Assembly (NCBI GenBank): GCA_020348625.1
Contig: CP070752.1
Coordinates: 2,318,417-2,329,364 of the forward strand
From: Deltaproteobacteria bacterium
GTDB taxonomy: Bacteria; Desulfobacterota; DSM-4660; Desulfatiglandales; B25-G16
Length of the DNA stretch: 10,948 bases
Direction of reading: 5' to 3'
Numbering within the stretch: position 1 is the first letter of the stretch; each line of letters begins with the position of its first letter. Positions 1 to 7,049 of the stretch are shown one piece after another. Below the pieces are notes generated by a model. It did no database searches, was not told the DNA's origin, and was given only the letters and a program-made list of their open reading frames with translations. The translations under genes were made by a program, and so were the position numbers.

Positions 1-698
1 CCCTGGCTCTGAAACTCGGCATTACCGATTACAACGACAAAACAGACGAGGCGTGGGTGAGATCCTTCATCACGAAGCTGTCCGAGGCAGATGAGTTCCC
101 GGACTACGATACCCTCAAGAACCAGGGCATTTACAGGCTCAGGCAGGGCAAACCGGACACGGTTGCCAAAAAAGAACCCGGGGAGAAGGAACAAAAAGCA
201 TTTCCGACGCCCTCGGGAAAGATTGAAATCTTTTCCCAGTTGGTGGCGAACATGAATCATCCCCTGATACCATCCATCCCCACATATATAGAGACCTGGG
301 AAAGCCTGAATGATCCTTTAGCCGGAAAATATCCATTGCAGCTCATCACCCCCCATTTTAAGCGGCGAGCTCACAGCCAGTTCGATAACTTGCCCTGGCT
401 CCGGGAGTTACAACAACAGACGATCTCAATCAACAGCATTGACGCTGAGCCAAGGGGTATTGAGGAGGGGGATATGGTGAGGGTATTCAACGAACGCGGG
501 GAGATGCTCATCCCGGCCGAAGTGACGGAAAGGATCATGCCGGGGGTAGTTGCCATCCCACAAGGAGCCTGGTACGATCCTGACGAGAACGGCATCGACC
601 GGGGCGGCTGTGCCAATATCTTCACCAAAAACGTGACCTCACCGGCCGGGGCATTCGCCTCCAATACCGCCCTGGTACAAGTAAAGAAGGCGCAATAG
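1..698 (+). CDS. Molybdopterin oxidoreductase catalytic subunit, DMSO reductase family (C-terminal part)
   Basis: The 5' end of this gene lies outside the window: the reading frame is open from base 3 with no start codon in a sensible place, and only about 231 C-terminal residues are visible. The part seen is the end of the catalytic domain plus the C-terminal molybdopterin-dinucleotide-binding domain. Recognisable stretches are the FPTPSGKIEIFS segment near base 210, LQLITPHFKRRAHSQFDN near base 340 (family form: ITgH...HSxFDN), the EPRGIEEGDMVRVFNERGE segment, VVAIPQGAWYDP, and a closing segment in which NVTSP and the last NTALVQVKK are typical of the family. Such subunits hold a bis-MGD cofactor and reduce or oxidise small substrates such as S- or N-oxides, polysulfide or organic acids; the substrate cannot be read from this fragment. 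The ferredoxin-like gene at 884 is its likely electron-transfer partner. Confidence 0.9.
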   Translation, partial: LALKLGITDYNDKTDEAWVRSFITKLSEADEFPDYDTLKNQGIYRLRQGKPDTVAKKEPGEKEQKAFPTPSGKIEIFSQLVANMNHPLIPSIPTYIETWESLNDPLAGKYPLQLITPHFKRRAHSQFDNLPWLRELQQQTISINSIDAEPRGIEEGDMVRVFNERGEMLIPAEVTERIMPGVVAIPQGAWYDPDENGIDRGGCANIFTKNVTSPAGAFASNTALVQVKKAQ

Positions 699-711
699 TT
701 CGGCTTTCTTT

Positions 712-739
712 GACAGGATGAACAGGATCTGCATGATTT
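712..739. repeat. Short 9-nt-period repeat (acaggat units)
   Basis: Just after the oxidoreductase stop codon, acaggat occurs at 713-719 and 722-728, with a degenerate third unit gcatgat at 731-737, giving a 9-nt period. Another acaggat occurs at 793-799 at the start of the next hairpin. The wording resembles short 'gacaggat-aacaggat' repeats that I recall as common between genes of environmental bacterial genomes; that resemblance is from memory and was not checked. No function is claimed. Confidence 0.4.
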
Positions 740-793
740 TCATAAAAGGCTTACGTCTGAACTCCCGGAATTGACCTGTAAGGATCTTATCTA

Positions 794-825
794 CAGGATA
801 TTTGAACGAATACTTAAATATCCTG
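794..825 (+). other. Perfect 10-bp inverted repeat between the two oxidoreductase subunit genes
   Basis: caggatattt at 794-803 is exactly complementary to aaatatcctg at 816-825, with a 12-nt spacer that a G-U and an A-U pair can shorten to 8. No T-run follows, so it is not an ordinary intrinsic terminator. It lies about 60 nt upstream of the ferredoxin-subunit start, where an mRNA processing or stability hairpin, or an operator for a dimeric regulator, would be possible. Confidence 0.45.
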
Positions 826-883
826 CCTATTCCGTTTGATATTTCACTAGCTCTGAATTGTTTCGAGAGGAAAAAACAACATC

Positions 884-1480
884 ATGCAATACGGATTCTA
901 TTTCGACCAGAATCGCTGTACGGGCTGTTTCACCTGTGTGGTTGCCTGCCATGACTGGCATGATGTCCCCGCAGGGCCTGCAAGCTGGCTGAGGGTAAAG
1001 ACCACAGAAAAGGGAAAATACCCGGATCTATTCACCTCCTTTCTTTTTGAGGCCTGTTACCACTGCCTTCAACCTGCCTGTGTGCCTGCCTGCCCGGTCA
1101 ATGCCATCAGCAAGCGGGATCAAGACGGCATCGTGATTGTTGATAGAGAGGTTTGTCTGGGCCGGGACAGTTGCAGTCTATGCCTCGAGGCCTGCCCCTA
1201 TGACTCCCCACAGTTCGGGGCTGAAGCAAGCGCCAGGATGCAAAAATGTAACTTCTGTATTGACAGATGGGCGGAAGGCAAGAAGCCGGCATGCGTTCAG
1301 AGCTGTCCAACGTGGGCGCTGGATGCCGGACCGATGGATGAATTAAGAGCAAGGTACGGCGATGTCAGAGATGCCGACAGCTTCGTTTACGATGATGAAC
1401 TCATCCCTTCGATCATTTTCGAACCCAAGAGAGATTCCAGAGGTCTTGCCGTCCGTAAGGTCAAAACAAAACCGGAATAA
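884..1480 (+). CDS. Four-cluster 4Fe-4S ferredoxin subunit of molybdopterin oxidoreductase (DmsB/NrfC type)
   Basis: This 198-residue protein has the sixteen cysteines expected of the electron-transfer subunit of DMSO-reductase-family enzymes, carrying electrons between a quinone or membrane partner and the molybdenum subunit. The cysteine groups are C12/C15/C18/C22, C58/C61/C66/C70, C91/C97/C100/C104 and C122/C125/C137/C141, enough for four [4Fe-4S] clusters. The third group is spaced CX5CX2CX3C, where the more usual form is CX2CX2CX3C: three residues (RDS) seem inserted after CLG. There is no signal peptide or membrane segment; such subunits normally travel with the Tat-exported catalytic partner or stay in the cytoplasm. 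An AGAGGA ribosome site at 866-871 supports the ATG at 884. A 185-nt gap separates it from the catalytic gene, and no membrane anchor gene (DmsC/NrfD) follows within the window. The physiological substrate is unknown. Confidence 0.92.
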   Translation: MQYGFYFDQNRCTGCFTCVVACHDWHDVPAGPASWLRVKTTEKGKYPDLFTSFLFEACYHCLQPACVPACPVNAISKRDQDGIVIVDREVCLGRDSCSLCLEACPYDSPQFGAEASARMQKCNFCIDRWAEGKKPACVQSCPTWALDAGPMDELRARYGDVRDADSFVYDDELIPSIIFEPKRDSRGLAVRKVKTKPE

Positions 1481-1797
1481 TTCACCACCACATACAATGT
1501 TCTGCACATACAGGACAGGTGATACGAAGTATCCGAGAATCTGCTATTTTCTTGTTCCAAAATAGGCTGAACAGAGCAAAAATAGCCTCAAAAATTGACG
1601 ATCTCCCCGTTCTTCAATTTCCGCACACGCTACACGAACTTGCCCCTCGAACAGCCCTTCGTCTAATTGAGGTCATATCATCTCATAGGTTGAGGTTTTG
1701 ATATTCTTATCGGATATTCATGTTTCCTAAACTGAATATCGTGGCAAGATCTCACAGATTTGGGCATGCTTGATTCTTAACGGATATGTCATTGTGC
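1481..1797. other. Intergenic stretch without a supportable gene
   Basis: I see no convincing coding sequence here. A 60-codon GTG-initiated frame at 1519-1701 has no ribosome site and no family features. An 8-bp inverted repeat (gatattca at 1713-1720, tgaatatc at 1733-1740) encloses 12 nt. There is no obvious T-tracted terminator for the ferredoxin gene. Confidence 0.4.
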
Positions 1798-2144
1798 CTA
1801 TCCCTGTTGATCTGTCGTAAGCCAGCCGCGCTCTTCGATCATACTGATGATTTTCTCTCGCTGCGGTGAATAAACATTCTCAAACCGGTTGGCGTCATGA
1901 CTCCAGAGGACCAACTTAAAGACCGTGTCATACTCCGCTTGCCCCTTAAGGCTCAGCTCAGGCGGGATCGTGTATTCTGTTCGGACATAGACAGAGACTT
2001 TAGAATCTTTGCTTTCAAGCCCGCGCTTTAACCATTCTATGGCTTCAGCATCTTCGATTGATATCCTAACGGTATTAATTGTAAGGGTGCTAATAATATC
2101 CTTGATTTTGTAAAGTCTGGAGTGTCAGTCATTACGTTATGCAT
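1798..2144 (-). pseudogene. Frameshifted hypothetical protein remnant (about 115 codons)
   Basis: On the minus strand the frame ending in TAG at 1800-1798 is open upstream to a TGA just past 2120, about 108 codons, but contains no ATG, GTG or TTG near its 5' end. Its translation looks protein-like, with segments such as EDAEAIEWLKRGLESKD, TEYTIPPELSLKGQAEYD, and KLVLWSHDANRFENVYSP ending in EERGWLTTDQQG. An ATG at 2144-2142 lies in a neighbouring frame, reading MHNVMTDTPDFTKSR, and would join it if one base had been lost around 2085-2105. I therefore read it as a small gene broken by a single frameshift, or a coding fragment. I do not recognise the family. It is embedded in decayed DNA next to a transposase scrap, which fits loss of function. 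An intact gene starting at a rare codon (ATT) is the less likely alternative. Confidence 0.4.
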
Positions 2145-2310
2145 ATCCAGCTCATCTCTTTTTTCATCAGGTGTTGAGTGGCTCGGTCCGAATAGAATTG
2201 AAGCCCAAAGAGGAATGTGGGATAAAACACATTGCAGTAAAGGTGGCTTCAACAAATTTTGTGGTGTTTACGCATTTAATGGTGTTCTTAGGGGGCCACA
2301 AGAAAGCAAT

Positions 2311-2436
2311 CGACCTTATCGATTTAATCGACGCTTCAAAGAACGTCGTGCTACCATCTTTGACCGCTTGGTTACGGCGTGCTGTACTAACCAAGCCGTT
2401 ACCTATCGACAGTTGGTTGCTGAGTTAAGATGGTAG
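2311..2436 (+). pseudogene. C-terminal remnant of an IS1595/ISXO2-like transposase
   Basis: A plus-strand frame ending in TAG at 2434 encodes about 41 residues containing YRFNRRF (2317-2337), then FDRLVTACC and ITYRQL-like AVTYRQLVAEL. In IS1595/ISXO2-family transposases the C-terminus typically reads 'LdEFxfRFNRR...LFdRLL.a....itY.qL', so the resemblance is good over this short stretch. Nothing recognisable from the rest of the DDE domain lies upstream in the same frame. A neighbouring frame reads HKKAIDLID just before, as if frameshifted. No terminal inverted repeats or target duplication could be identified. The call rests on motif memory alone. Confidence 0.5.
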
Positions 2437-2600
2437 ATCTATCTGCTTATGATCTTTTCAAATGCATGCAGTTCCTCCATGCACATACGTACTTATTTTG
2501 CACATATTAGCTTCAAATCGCCCTGCTTCAAGCAATCAATAGGTATTCTGAGTTTCCTTTGAGATAGGATAAGAAGCTCATCTGTGAATGTACTTCGAGG

Positions 2601-4202
2601 TCAGACACGACGTTCTGTTCCTGACCAATATTTTTCTCTCATCTCCTTCTTAAGGATCTTACCAGCCGGGCTTTTAGGCAACGCATCAGCGAACTCGACA
2701 GATTTCGGGGCTTTAAAGCTGGCAAGTCTTTGTTTGCAAAAGGCAATGAGTTCCTGTTCAGTTAGCTTAGCCCCTTTTTTCAAAACCACAACAGCATGAA
2801 CCTTCTCCACCCAGTAAGTATCAGGTATGCCCAAAACCGCTGCTTCCTGAACCGATGGATGCTGATAAATTACTTCCTCGATCTCACGAGGAAAGATATT
2901 TTCCCCTCCAGAAACGATCATATCCTTTTTCCTGTCTACGATGTAAATATATCCTTTTTCGTCGTAGCGACCTAGGTCGCCGGTATGTAGCCACCCATTG
3001 ACAAGGGCTTCCCTCGTCTCATCTGGTTTGTGCCAGTATTCAACCATCATTTGTTTGCTATGAACTATTATCTCACCCACCTCGCCAGGTTTGACATCAT
3101 TTTCCTTGTCATCTACTACTCTTACATGAGTTCCAAGACAAGGTTGCCCGCACGACGCTAATATCCCCTGCTCCTCAGATGGCTTGTCTAAGACGCTGTG
3201 AGACTGCTTTGACAAAAAGGTGACCATTGGCCCTGATTCTGTTTGTCCATATGCCTGCATGAAAATAGGCCCCCAAATATTCATCGCTTTCTTCAATAAT
3301 TCCAAAGGCATAGGTGAAGCAGCATACCACATTCGCTTTAAGCTACCGAGGTTATACTTTTCAAAATCAGATAGAGCAAGCATGGCTACCAAGTGAGTGG
3401 GCACAACGTGAATATCCGTAGCTTTCTCATCCTGAATGCATTGCAACGTAGTGGCTGGATCAAAGAATTTCAGAATAATGTTGGTGCCACCAGCGTAAAA
3501 GAAGGCCCAGAAGTGCGCGTTCCCACCAATATGGAACAGGGGCATCACCATGACATGTTTATCTCCAGCCTCGACACCTAATGCTTGAGCGTAAATCCTG
3601 GTGTCCTCCATTTTGCGACGTTGAGTATATATGGCACCGCGCGGAATACCAGTAGTGCCACTGGTATAAAATATATAAAGCAGGTCATCTTCCTCCACTT
3701 GAACATCAGGCTCTTCCTTGGAATGAACAGCTATTATGTCACGATGGGCTATCATATCGGGGGCAGGGCTTTCAAAGGAGATGAAGTTTTCAACCTTGGG
3801 AAGGCGTGGTCGCAACGAATTAGCCATCGCTAGTAACTCAGTCCCAACGAATAGAGTACTGGCCTCTGAATAATTGATAAGATAAGCTAACTCATCCGCT
3901 TGCAGCCTGGGGTTGAAGGGAGTGGCAATGAATCCACCCTTCATCGCCGCTCCATAGACGTCAGCATACTCGAGACAATTCCAGGACAAGACGCCGATAA
4001 TATCTGCCTTTCTGAGTCCCATTGATGACAGGGCATGTATTAAGCTATTTACTCTAGCATTAAATTCAGAAAAAGTTATTCTCTCGGGCCAGTACACAAA
4101 GGCTTCTTGGTCTGGATAGAGGAGTGCGTTTCTATAGATAATGTCCGCAAAAGTACCTATTTTGTAACGTGATAGCTCCTTTAGCAAAAACTCCGCTGGC
4201 AT
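2601..4202 (-). CDS. AMP-forming acyl-CoA synthetase (fatty-acyl/aryl-CoA ligase family)
   Basis: A complete 533-residue class I adenylate-forming enzyme, which activates a carboxylic acid with ATP to an acyl-AMP and then transfers it to coenzyme A. All core motifs are present: the phosphate-binding loop YTSGTTGIPRG at 179-189, AYGQTE at 317-322, GWLHTGD at 403-409 (ribose-binding Asp), the hinge and CoA-tunnel region RKKDMIVSGGENIFPREIEE at 424-443, and the catalytic lysine in PAGK (K515). Length and motifs fit FadD/FACL-like ligases. Acid chain length or an aromatic substrate cannot be decided from sequence alone. There is no signal peptide. The ATG at 4202 is supported by AGGAG at 4209-4213 with a 6-nt spacer. 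The gene stands alone, and by eye its composition is more AT-rich than the pan or cyclase genes, which with the adjacent transposase scrap could indicate separate acquisition; composition was not calculated. Confidence 0.93.
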   Translation of the reverse strand: MPAEFLLKELSRYKIGTFADIIYRNALLYPDQEAFVYWPERITFSEFNARVNSLIHALSSMGLRKADIIGVLSWNCLEYADVYGAAMKGGFIATPFNPRLQADELAYLINYSEASTLFVGTELLAMANSLRPRLPKVENFISFESPAPDMIAHRDIIAVHSKEEPDVQVEEDDLLYIFYTSGTTGIPRGAIYTQRRKMEDTRIYAQALGVEAGDKHVMVMPLFHIGGNAHFWAFFYAGGTNIILKFFDPATTLQCIQDEKATDIHVVPTHLVAMLALSDFEKYNLGSLKRMWYAASPMPLELLKKAMNIWGPIFMQAYGQTESGPMVTFLSKQSHSVLDKPSEEQGILASCGQPCLGTHVRVVDDKENDVKPGEVGEIIVHSKQMMVEYWHKPDETREALVNGWLHTGDLGRYDEKGYIYIVDRKKDMIVSGGENIFPREIEEVIYQHPSVQEAAVLGIPDTYWVEKVHAVVVLKKGAKLTEQELIAFCKQRLASFKAPKSVEFADALPKSPAGKILKKEMREKYWSGTERRV

Positions 4203-4756
4203 TTTTTTCTCCTATTTTCCTTTATATGGTCCGATGTTGACCCTGCCCAATCGTTTGGGCCATTAAAAGTTTGAGTCCTTCGCTAGAGGAAGTGGTTTTA
4301 TGCTCTTCTATAAGTTTATAGGAAGCAACGTCCTTTAAGGAGCAGTGAGAGAACGTTTTCAGTTGTTGCAGCACCTCCAGTACTCCACCTTCTGCTGTAA
4401 TTGCTGTATATACAGAAACCGGCGTTCATTGAGACATTGAACGCGAAACTTACCATTCTTCTGCGGTATCGGCAACAGGGAATTACCCTGCGGCAGAACC
4501 CAGAGGGAGATCCCAACTTCGAAATGCGAAACAATTCTAGTGCTGCAAATTCGAATGACCCAAAAATGCTGTAGGCCTTCTTTCTAACAGCCGCCCCGCT
4601 AATTCTCCCTATAGTTGATTCTTGTGTTATCTGTTATTAAAACGTAATCTGCAGCCCTTCAGAAGTCTTCGGATATGATCCTGAAATCTTCACTTCATTC
4701 ACTCTCGCTCAAACGCCAATCTCTGCACCTAAAATCTCCGTATTATCGAGAAGTTC
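4203..4756. other. Long intergenic region between the ligase and ihfA; one start-less open frame
   Basis: This stretch separates two divergently oriented genes and holds the upstream regions of both. On the minus strand a frame is open for 74 codons (4583 down to 4362, TGA at 4361-4359) but has no ATG, GTG or TTG near its beginning. Its translation includes GISLWVLPQGNSLLPIPQ and LNERRFLYIQQLQQKVEYW. I do not recognise it and would treat it as a decayed gene fragment or a translated non-coding repeat. A 5-bp hairpin, caggg-aatta-ccctg, lies within it near 4480. No clear promoter for the ligase could be identified. Confidence 0.3.
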
Positions 4757-4785
4757 TTGACAAGCCAAGAGCGTGAAAGTAACGT
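4757..4785 (+). promoter_or_regulatory. Candidate sigma70-type promoter of ihfA
   Basis: TTGACA at 4757-4762 is a perfect -35 consensus. With the standard 17-bp spacer the -10 would be TAACGT at 4780-4785, matching TATAAT at only three positions. Its place about 30 nt before the IHF start codon is sensible, but the weak -10 keeps the call tentative. Confidence 0.4.
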
Positions 4786-4813
4786 AACTTAACCCTAAAA
4801 GGAGCACCCACCC

Positions 4814-5098
4814 ATGACCCTTACCAAAGAAGATCTCATTGATACCATTTACAACGGGTTTGATTTCTCCAAGGCCAAATCCGCACGGGCGGTAGAATCC
4901 ATCTTTGCAATCATGAAGAACAGCTTGGCAAGCGGCGAGGATGTATTGATCAGCGGATTCGGCAAATTCATTATCATGAAGAAAAGGGAACGGAGAGGAA
5001 GGAACCCTCAAACCGGCGATGACCTGATGCTCAGGCCCAGGAAGGTTGTTAGGTTCAGGTGGTCCGAGGTGCTAAGGGAGAAGATGAATGGGGAGTGA
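4814..5098 (+). CDS. ihfA: IHF/HU-family DNA-bending protein, most like the IHF alpha subunit
   Basis: A 94-residue nucleoid protein of the HU/IHF fold. The signature ISGFGKF lies at 46-52 and the DNA-intercalating arm RRGRNPQTG at 60-68, with the conserved proline at P65 that kinks DNA; the end, WSEVLREKMNGE, fits the closing helix of IHF alpha. IHF works as an alpha/beta heterodimer that bends DNA at specific sites in promoters and recombination sites; HU homologues bind without sequence preference, and the two cannot be fully separated by eye. AAGGAG at 4799-4804 sits 9 nt before the ATG. In many proteobacteria ihfA follows pheT, but no pheT end is seen here, so this copy is a single gene and may be one of several paralogues. 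It converges with plsC. Confidence 0.88.
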   Translation: MTLTKEDLIDTIYNGFDFSKAKSARAVESIFAIMKNSLASGEDVLISGFGKFIIMKKRERRGRNPQTGDDLMLRPRKVVRFRWSEVLREKMNGE

Positions 5099-5348
5099 TC
5101 GACAAGCTCCACTTGTCCCTGTTGTGAAGGGTGCAGGTGAGTTCCCCCGTTCGGTATTTTGAAGATCGTTTCCCACCCCAGTACGATGGTTCCCACCCAC
5201 GGGGCAAGCACAGTCACTGAGTGTGCCCCAGTTAAAATGGGCTCCGCATTTAACGGTCCCGATCGGGCAAAAGCCATAGTCCTTCGGGCAGTGTCATACA
5301 TATCCCAAGGAACCTCCCCGGCAGATCAAAACCTTGCTTGGTGTATGG
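5099..5348. other. Convergent intergenic gap between ihfA and plsC
   Basis: A 6-bp hairpin (gacaag 5101-5106, cttgtc 5112-5117, loop ctcca) follows the ihfA stop but has no T-tract, so it is at best a weak terminator. Two overlapping open frames on opposite strands cross the gap (plus from 5159 and minus from 5301). Each runs into a neighbouring gene, has no ribosome site and matches no family I know, so neither is called. Confidence 0.35.
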
Positions 5349-6083
5349 TTATGTTTCGGGGTAATCAAGATTAAGGTTGGAAATGATTGTGTCTCTTGTC
5401 TTCTTGACAAGCTCCCCCAATCTGTCGGCGGTATAATTGCGCGTTTCGATGGGATTACCGACAACGACCTCAATTGGGCCTGGATAGAACACCATGCTCC
5501 CCTTAGGTAAGACCTTTCTGCTGCCATTTACGGTGACAGGCAGAATGGGGAGGCCTTGCTCTATTGCCGTGACAAAACCACCCTTCTTGAATTCTTGGAT
5601 GTTTCCATCAGGAGATCTAGTGCCTTCAGAAAAGAACAGTACGCTCACCCCACGGGGAAGACGCTTCATGCCCGCATGAATACTCTCAATGGATTTTTCC
5701 TTATCCGATCTGTCGATGAATATATTCCTCGATGCATGGAGTGCATGCCCGAACAGAGGGACCTTTAAGAGCTCCTTCTTGGCAATCCAGCGGAACTGGA
5801 TGCCGAGCGTTGTCACCAGGGCCAGAGCATCGAAATGAGACTGATGGTTTGTGATAATGATATACGACTGCCCTTTCTTGATCTTGTCTCTGCCTCTAAT
5901 TTCGCATCGTGTCCCTGTTACCGTGAGCATTATCCAGGCCCACACTTTGGAGAGAGAAAAGGCGAAGTTCCCTGTTGAACCAAAAAGGGCAGCTACGGTG
6001 ATGGGTACAAACGCTGCAAGAGTGGCAAGACCAAGCCACAAGCTAAACCAAGCGAACTTAACTGTGCCGGACAAGAAATCCAT
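5349..6083 (-). CDS. plsC: 1-acyl-sn-glycerol-3-phosphate acyltransferase (PlsC family)
   Basis: A 244-residue membrane-associated acyltransferase that would acylate lysophosphatidic acid at the sn-2 position to give phosphatidic acid, the second acylation of phospholipid synthesis. The four family blocks are in order: NHQSHFD at 79-85 with the catalytic H80 and D85 (HX4D), KKELLKVPLFG at 102-112 with SRNIFIDR at 118-125, FSEGTR at 151-156 (usually FPEGTR; Ser replaces Pro), and LPILPVTVNG at 178-187. A hydrophobic N-terminus (about 10-34) and a second apolar stretch near 45-57 should anchor it to the inner face of the membrane. The ATG at 6083 follows an AAGGG site at 6088-6092. It starts 24 nt after the HAD gene, so the two are probably co-transcribed. 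Acyl donor (acyl-ACP or acyl-CoA) is not evident; some family members acylate other lysolipids. Confidence 0.92.
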   Translation of the reverse strand: MDFLSGTVKFAWFSLWLGLATLAAFVPITVAALFGSTGNFAFSLSKVWAWIMLTVTGTRCEIRGRDKIKKGQSYIIITNHQSHFDALALVTTLGIQFRWIAKKELLKVPLFGHALHASRNIFIDRSDKEKSIESIHAGMKRLPRGVSVLFFSEGTRSPDGNIQEFKKGGFVTAIEQGLPILPVTVNGSRKVLPKGSMVFYPGPIEVVVGNPIETRNYTADRLGELVKKTRDTIISNLNLDYPET

Positions 6084-6107
6084 TTTTCCCTTTTCAGGTG
6101 TACCACA

Positions 6108-6740
6108 CTATTGTGTGTTAGAGGGCTTCGGTAGGCGCCTTTCAATTTCCCCTCTGAACTGGGCGGCATCACGGAACACCTCGGCCTGCCAGCCCAGGCT
6201 GCGTGCCGTTTCCACGTTTTCGAGGATGTCGTCCACGTACAGAAACGGCAATCTGCCGTTGCAATGGCGTTCTACCACGGCATGGTAGAGAGCAGGATCG
6301 GGTTTTGCAATGCCCTCTTCGTATGAGACCACCCAACCGTCCAGAAGCTCAAAGATGGGGAAGGTGTGAAGCGCGAAATCCCAATGCACCTTATCGGTGT
6401 TGCTGAGTGCCACGAGCCGGAAGTCTTTCTTGAGCTCCGAGAGCACCTGCCGCATGCCAGGCACCTCGGCCTTTATGATTAGGCACCAGAGCGCATGCCA
6501 TTCGTCGATCGTGAACGAGAGTCCAAGAGCACTGTTGATGGCAGGGAGTATGTCCTCCCAAGAGCGCTTTCCCACATATGCGTGGGAAAAAAGCTTCTCC
6601 AGGTTTCCGGGCAGGGGAAGCCCGATTTCCCTGCCGCACCGTTTTGAGAGCTCCTGGAGCACGGCTCCGGGGTCTACATCCACGAGCACCCTTCCCACGT
6701 CAACCACAATGACCGGCTTGTAGTTCTCGGCTATCATCAT
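6108..6740 (-). CDS. HAD-superfamily hydrolase, YihX / epoxide-hydrolase-N-domain-like phosphatase
   Basis: A complete 210-residue HAD phosphatase. Motif I is VVDVGRVLVDVD with nucleophile D14 and Gly at the second position (DxGxV), as in YihX-like and soluble-epoxide-hydrolase N-terminal proteins, rather than DxDx(T/V). Motif II is LSNTDK (S113), motif III lysine is K146 in GIAKPDP, and motif IV is the acidic pair D170-D171 in YVDD. The alpha-helical cap lies between residues about 20 and 90. Enzymes of this group remove phosphate from sugar phosphates or other small metabolites; the substrate here is unknown. The first of two adjacent ATG codons (6740) is preferred because AGGA lies at 6746-6749, 5 nt upstream. 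Pairing with plsC suggests a possible link to phosphorylated lipid precursors, but that is only inference from adjacency. No clear promoter was found in the 208 nt before the panB promoter. Confidence 0.87.
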   Translation of the reverse strand: MMIAENYKPVIVVDVGRVLVDVDPGAVLQELSKRCGREIGLPLPGNLEKLFSHAYVGKRSWEDILPAINSALGLSFTIDEWHALWCLIIKAEVPGMRQVLSELKKDFRLVALSNTDKVHWDFALHTFPIFELLDGWVVSYEEGIAKPDPALYHAVVERHCNGRLPFLYVDDILENVETARSLGWQAEVFRDAAQFRGEIERRLPKPSNTQ

Positions 6741-6948
6741 ACAAGTCCTGCGATACTGCGAACCTCGTGATACTATCTTATGAGCTGTTTACTTAATGCA
6801 CTGTACTACAGCGATTTCGCTCCCGCAAGTAATTCGCGTTTTACTCTCCTTCGCCAGGGAGTTTGACCCGAAAAGGTTTGGGCGGAGAGGGGTAGGTAGG
6901 GTCTGCCATATTTCAAGCAAGGTAAGGCCCTTGTTCGAGAATTAACGG

Positions 6949-6977
6949 TTGACTTAGCTGGAGTGATCATCTATAAG
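6949..6977 (+). promoter_or_regulatory. Sigma70-type promoter of the panB leader
   Basis: TTGACT (6949-6954, five of six consensus bases) is followed after exactly 17 bp by TATAAG (6972-6977, five of six). Transcription would begin near 6984, only a few bases before the first pan-type hairpin at 6988, so the RNA leader occupies almost all of the 5' UTR of about 170 nt. The fit between promoter and RNA start strengthens both calls. Confidence 0.7.
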
Positions 6978-6987
6978 GGCAACGAAG

Positions 6988-7026
6988 CCTCTGCCTGGAT
7001 CTGCCAGCAAGGGGACCGGGACAGCA
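6988..7026 (+). promoter_or_regulatory. pan-type RNA stem-loop, copy 1
   Basis: The stem pairs cctgg (6994-6998) with ccggg (7016-7020, one G-U), continues outward with tcg-type pairs 6991-6993/7022-7024 and inward with 7000-7002/7013-7015. Two adenines, A6999 on the 5' side and A7021 on the 3' side, are left unpaired at the two ends of the central 5-bp helix. A hairpin with two conserved bulged adenines just upstream of pantothenate genes is the published description of the pan RNA motif, often present in tandem. The match was made by eye from that description, without a covariance model. The ligand of this motif class is not established to my knowledge. Confidence 0.72.
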
Positions 7027-7049
7027 GTACGGCTTCTTGACAATACAGT

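Noticed and set aside
1519..1701. 60-codon plus-strand open frame starting with GTG
   Set aside because: It has no ribosome site, no recognisable family features, and lies in decayed intergenic DNA; its length is within chance expectation.
2464..2484. tgcatg...catgca inverted repeat
   Set aside because: The 6-bp arms are themselves self-complementary and easily arise by chance; no context supports a function.
5101..5117. Hairpin after ihfA as an intrinsic terminator
   Set aside because: It has only 6 bp and no T-run; it is noted within the intergenic entry instead.
5008..5301. 97-codon minus-strand frame across the ihfA-plsC gap
   Set aside because: Its last third runs antisense through ihfA and it has no convincing ribosome site or known motif.
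5159..5374. 71-codon plus-strand frame after ihfA
   Set aside because: It begins at TTG without a ribosome site, runs into the 3' end of plsC on the other strand, and matches nothing I recognise.
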